From JACRCT01 sp049841135 (GTDB lineage: Bacteria; Myxococcota; Myxococcia; Myxococcales; UBA5297): a stretch of 64,000 nt of DNA. The translations under genes and the position numbers were made by a program. Every line of letters starts with the position of its first letter. The first letter of the stretch is position 1. Positions 60,930-64,000 of the stretch are shown piece by piece. The stretch lies in contig JASGHK010000007.1 of the NCBI GenBank assembly GCA_049841135.1, positions 1 to 64,000 on the forward strand, in the 5' to 3' direction. The notes under the pieces are model-generated. The model made no database searches, was not told where the DNA came from, and was given only the letters and a program-made list of their open reading frames with translations.

Positions 60930-62446
60930 CGCACGGCCGCGACGTCGCCGACGAACTGGAAGCAGGAGGCCGACGGGTCGGCGCTGGGGCACTTGAGCGG
61001 GCAGAGCTCGACACCGCTCTCGAAGCCGGAGGCGATGTTGCCCTCGAGGTCGGTGACCAGCAGCCGGCCGGCGTTGTTGTCGGCGATGAGCAGCTTGGTG
61101 CCGTGCAGCGCCATGCGCCCCGGCACCGCGGTCTTGCAGGCGGCCGGGCCCTTCTCGTCGGGGTTGGCGCAGCGGGCGAACTGGGTGGTCTTGAGGACCG
61201 TGTTGGTCGCCGGATCGATCACCACCAGCGCCTCTTGAGGCGTCGCCTCGCCGTAGCTGCCCAGGCAGCTCACGTAGACGCGCGAAGCGGAGGCGAGGAC
61301 GAAGCCCGGGTTGCGGCAGGTGTCCGGGAGCTTGAGGGCGCTGTAGGTCATCGGGTTGGCGGCGGTGTCGACCACGGCCAGGTAACCGGGGCCGGCGGTT
61401 CCTACGCAGTTGGTGTTCAGGTTGCCGATGGCGACGTAGAGCGTGGTGCCGACCGCGGCGAGGCTGGCGGGGCGCGGCGAGTTGGCGGTGGCGCCGGAGT
61501 CCTTCTCGAAGTCGGCGGCCTTGAAGGCGAGCTCGCGGGTGACCTTGCCCGGCACCGCCGAGACGTCCAACTCGAGCAGCTTGTTGCCGGCGGTGTCGCC
61601 TGCCGCGTCGCAGGTGCCGAGCAGCGTGACGTAGAGCTTGCCCCCGGCGAAGGCGGCGAAGCTGGGGTTGGTGTTCTGCGGCGCCGGCGGGTTGGCGATG
61701 GAGGTGGGGATCTCGTCGATGGTGCGCGAGGCGTCGACGCCGGAAGCGGGCACGGGCTTGGACAGGTCGAGCACCTGCACCACGTTGTCGCCGGAGCAGA
61801 CCGCGTAGCCCTTGGTGCCCTGGACGACGAAGTGGTTGACCATCTTGCTCAGGCGGTCGGCGCCGGCGGCGCGGGAGATGGGGGTGGCCTTGGGGTCGAC
61901 CGAGTAGAGGGCGTTGTCGATGGTGTCGGCGACCACGAAGCGCTTGCCGTCGTAGGCGATGGACTGCGGCCCGGCGCCGATGGTGGCCTTGGCGCTCTGG
62001 GGCTTGAGGTCGTCGCCCAGGGCGACCAGTTCACCACTGTTGAAGCAGGCGGCGACCACCGTGGCCTGGCAGACGCCATGGACCAGGCTCTGGCCGGTGG
62101 GGCAGATGCAGCCGCCGGCGGGACAGCCGCAGACACCGTTGAGGCACATCTGGTCGCCGCAGTCGGTGCCGCAGCTGCCGCAGTTCCGGGGGTCGCTCCG
62201 GTGGGAGACGCACACGCCGTCGCAGGAGATTGAGCCGGTCGGGCAGGCGCACACGCCGCTCAGGCAGCTCTGGCCCACGGCGCAGGCGTTGCCGCAGGTG
62301 CCGCAGTGCTGCGGGTCCTCGTCGAGGTTGGCGCAGACGGTCGGCGAGCAGCGGGTGAAGGGGTCCCTGCACTGGCCGGTGCCGGACGAGCAGCCGGCGA
62401 CAAGCAACGCGGAGAGAACTGCGGGAACTGCGAGGAGACGGGTCAT
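60926..62446 (-). CDS. Cys-rich beta-propeller lipoprotein in the importer operon (BtuG-like candidate)
   Basis: This is a 506-residue lipoprotein with an intact frame. The ATG at 62,446 overlaps the stop of the TonB-receptor gene in ATGA. The signal sequence with lipobox is LLAVPAVLSALLVAGC. Residues about 25-130 are Cys-rich repeats of the CGxCG type (DPQHCGTCGNACAVGQSCLS, DPRNCGSCGTDCGDQMCLNG), typical of Myxococcota surface proteins. Residues 135-500 are repeated propeller blades (IGAGPQSIAYDGKRFVVADT, LYVAIGNLNTNCV, LVVIDPATNTVLKTTQFARC). In Bacteroides, the seven-bladed lipoprotein BtuG captures cobalamin on top of BtuB. The same neighbours and a similar fold suggest an analogous role here, but homology to BtuG is not shown. 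Confidence 0.75.
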   Translation of the reverse strand: MTRLLAVPAVLSALLVAGCSSGTGQCRDPFTRCSPTVCANLDEDPQHCGTCGNACAVGQSCLSGVCACPTGSISCDGVCVSHRSDPRNCGSCGTDCGDQMCLNGVCGCPAGGCICPTGQSLVHGVCQATVVAACFNSGELVALGDDLKPQSAKATIGAGPQSIAYDGKRFVVADTIDNALYSVDPKATPISRAAGADRLSKMVNHFVVQGTKGYAVCSGDNVVQVLDLSKPVPASGVDASRTIDEIPTSIANPPAPQNTNPSFAAFAGGKLYVTLLGTCDAAGDTAGNKLLELDVSAVPGKVTRELAFKAADFEKDSGATANSPRPASLAAVGTTLYVAIGNLNTNCVGTAGPGYLAVVDTAANPMTYSALKLPDTCRNPGFVLASASRVYVSCLGSYGEATPQEALVVIDPATNTVLKTTQFARCANPDEKGPAACKTAVPGRMALHGTKLLIADNNAGRLLVTDLEGNIASGFESGVELCPLKCPSADPSASCFQFVGDVAAVR

Positions 62447-64000
62447 GGGTTGCTCCGTTGCAGGGAATCGAATCGGAGCGCCAGGTAGAAGGCGCGTCCG
62501 GGAAGGGGGTAGCCGTACAGGTCCTGGTCGGTCGAGGCGTCGAAGAGGTTCTTGATCTCGGCGTGCAGCGACAGGCCGACGTCCTTGTCGAGGACCACCG
62601 AGACCCCGAGGTCGAAGCGGGTGTGCCCAGGCAGGGAGTCCTGGTTGGTGAGGGTGAGGAACTGATTGCTCTGCATGTCCGCCTCGGCGTGGGCCTCGAG
62701 CCGCCACCACTCGACGCCGACGCGGGCGTGCAGCCGGTGGCGCGGGTGATACGGCAGCTCGCTGCCGTCATAGAGCTTGTACTCAGGACGGGACGGGTCG
62801 TCGATGCGGATGGCGGAGAAGCCCAGGGTGTAAGCCGCCGAGGCGGAGACGGGACCCTTCTGGAAGGACGCCTCGACCTCGCTTCCCCACACCTGGGAGC
62901 GGCCGAACCACAGGTTGACGGGGTGGGCCAGGTGGGCGCCGCGCTCGTAGACGATGAGGTTCTCGTACTGGCCCCAGAAGGCGGCGAGCGAGGCCGTCAC
63001 CGGGCCCCAATGCAGCTCGGGCCCGAGATCGACGCTAAGCCCCGTTTCGGACTTGAGGTTGGGGTCGGAGAGCATGGTGCCTTGCCGGAGGTAGAGCTCC
63101 CCGAACGATGGAGCCCGGAAGCTGCGCCCAGCATTGGCCTTGATGGAGACGTGCTCTCCGACCGGGACGCTCAGGCCCAGCTTGGGGGAGTAGCCATCTT
63201 CGCGGCCGACTCGCTCGTAACGGAAGGCGGGAATGACCGAGAGGAAGGAGAAGGAGATCTCGTCGACGACGTAGGCGCCGAACGAGCCGCGGTCCGGGTT
63301 GCCATGCGCGGTGCTCGACAAGGACTCGCGCCCGCCGGTCACGCCGATCTCGATGGCGTTGCGCCCCCACAGTTTGGAGACGCCGACCTCGCCGAAGACG
63401 TGGACCTCGTCCTGGGCTGAGCCGTCACTGAAAGGGGTCCAGACCCGCAGGCGGCCAAGCCGACCGATCAGCCGGGCTTCGACGCGCAGGCCCCAAGGGG
63501 CGAAGAAGGCGAGCCGCCCCACGCCCAGCCCGCGCACGTCCTCTTGGTGATCGACCGAGCTCGGTTGGCCAGCAGTGCCCGGCAGGCCGCGCAACCCGCC
63601 GTCGGCCTCGATCATCACGCTGGCTTCGACGTCGCCCTCGTAGGTGAAGCGGGCCAGTGCGCCTCCACGCCGCGCCTGGTTGTTCTGACGCGGGTACCAG
63701 GTGAGCTCGTTCGGGGCGGTGTACTTGCGCAGGGCGGTGCCGTAACCGAAGTCGCCCTCGCTCGAGGCGCCGAACGCGGTGACGAGCGCCGAGGTCCGCT
63801 CGCTGGGCGCGAAGGAGAGGCCCGTCGATCCTGAGAAGGTCGAGAAGGAGCCGTAGGAGAAGCTCGCCGAACCACTCGCGCTCGCCAGCCTTGGCTGGGG
63901 CCTTGGTCGACAGCGACAGGGCCCCGCCCACTGCGCCGCCGCCGTAGCGCGCGCCGACGGCACCGCGGATCACCGACACGCGGTCCACGAAAGCGACCGG
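62443..64000 (-). CDS. TonB-dependent outer-membrane receptor (BtuB-like), N-terminus outside window, one frameshift
   Basis: This is an outer-membrane 22-stranded beta-barrel importer; its first part lies beyond base 64,000. The end of the plug domain is visible: VDRVSVIRGAVGARYGGGAV then GGALSLSTK. After a frame break near 63,865 the barrel strands follow, alternating aromatic/polar residues (FSYGSFSTFSGSTGLSFAPS, VGEHVSIKANAGRSFRAPSF, DVGLSLHAEIKNLFDASTDQ) to the end FYLALRFDSLQRSNP. GRSFRAPSFGELY and NLFDAS are family signatures. It is the first gene of the operon visible in the window, and the stop overlaps the next start. The cobalamin assignment rests on its partners. A cobalamin riboswitch, if any, would lie upstream outside the window. 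Confidence 0.88.

Overview
The window looks like two unlike stretches of bacterial DNA joined near position 49,650. Positions 1 to about 49,650 have the gene repertoire of a Planctomycetota bacterium (Phycisphaerae-like is my inference). It has FG-GAP lipoproteins, a dockerin/PKD/beta-helix exoprotein, a zinc-ribbon membrane protein, a BlaI/M56 pair, a CheB-CheR-PAS giant protein, many short palindromic intergenic repeats and a REP-type Y1 transposase. Positions 49,650 to 64,000 are visibly richer in G+C, lack those repeats and look Myxococcota-like: a giant Fn3/carboxypeptidase-regulatory lipoprotein, a lipoprotein with CGxCG cysteine repeats, ExbD, and a TonB receptor with BtuF and BtuC. Single-base frameshifts occur throughout both parts, even in housekeeping genes such as aspS. 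This suggests uncorrected long-read sequence rather than mass gene decay, so genes broken only by such shifts are annotated here as one CDS.

Layout of part one. An NhaA tail (118-561) is followed by repeat-rich DNA. Three tandem paralogous FG-GAP lipoproteins follow on the minus strand (1,666-11,989), then recA and thpR. Next are a secreted dockerin protein (15,220-17,397), a set of 67-bp repeats and a REP-associated transposase flanked by its own repeat arrays. A receiver-only regulator, a PfkB kinase, a HEAT-repeat/membrane-protein pair, a pseudopilin-like protein and an exported protein of unknown function follow. Then come a PIN toxin locus with two antitoxin genes and aspS. On the plus strand are a sugar isomerase, a diaminopimelate decarboxylase, a structured leader RNA with terminator feeding a LuxR-type HTH gene, and a zinc-ribbon membrane protein. 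A BlaI/M56 signalling pair with two BlaI boxes, two small amphipathic lipoproteins, a HAD hydrolase and a long low-complexity exported protein come next. The part closes with a sensory cluster: CheB-CheR-PAS, histidine kinase-receiver, and CheB with a zinc ribbon.

Layout of part two. A roughly 2,300-residue lipoprotein (56,661 down to the junction, where it runs out) is divergent from exbD and a second lipoprotein. Converging on them is a tightly coupled four-gene operon: TonB receptor, beta-propeller lipoprotein, BtuF, BtuC. Every gene border in it is a 4-nt ATGA or GTGA overlap. It looks like a cobalamin (or other metal-chelate) importer with a BtuG-like surface lipoprotein.

The most novel items are the attenuator-like RNA at 32,021-32,222, the BtuB/BtuG-like/BtuF/BtuC operon, and several nested families of palindromic intergenic repeats. 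The junction itself must be tested before any biology is inferred across it.
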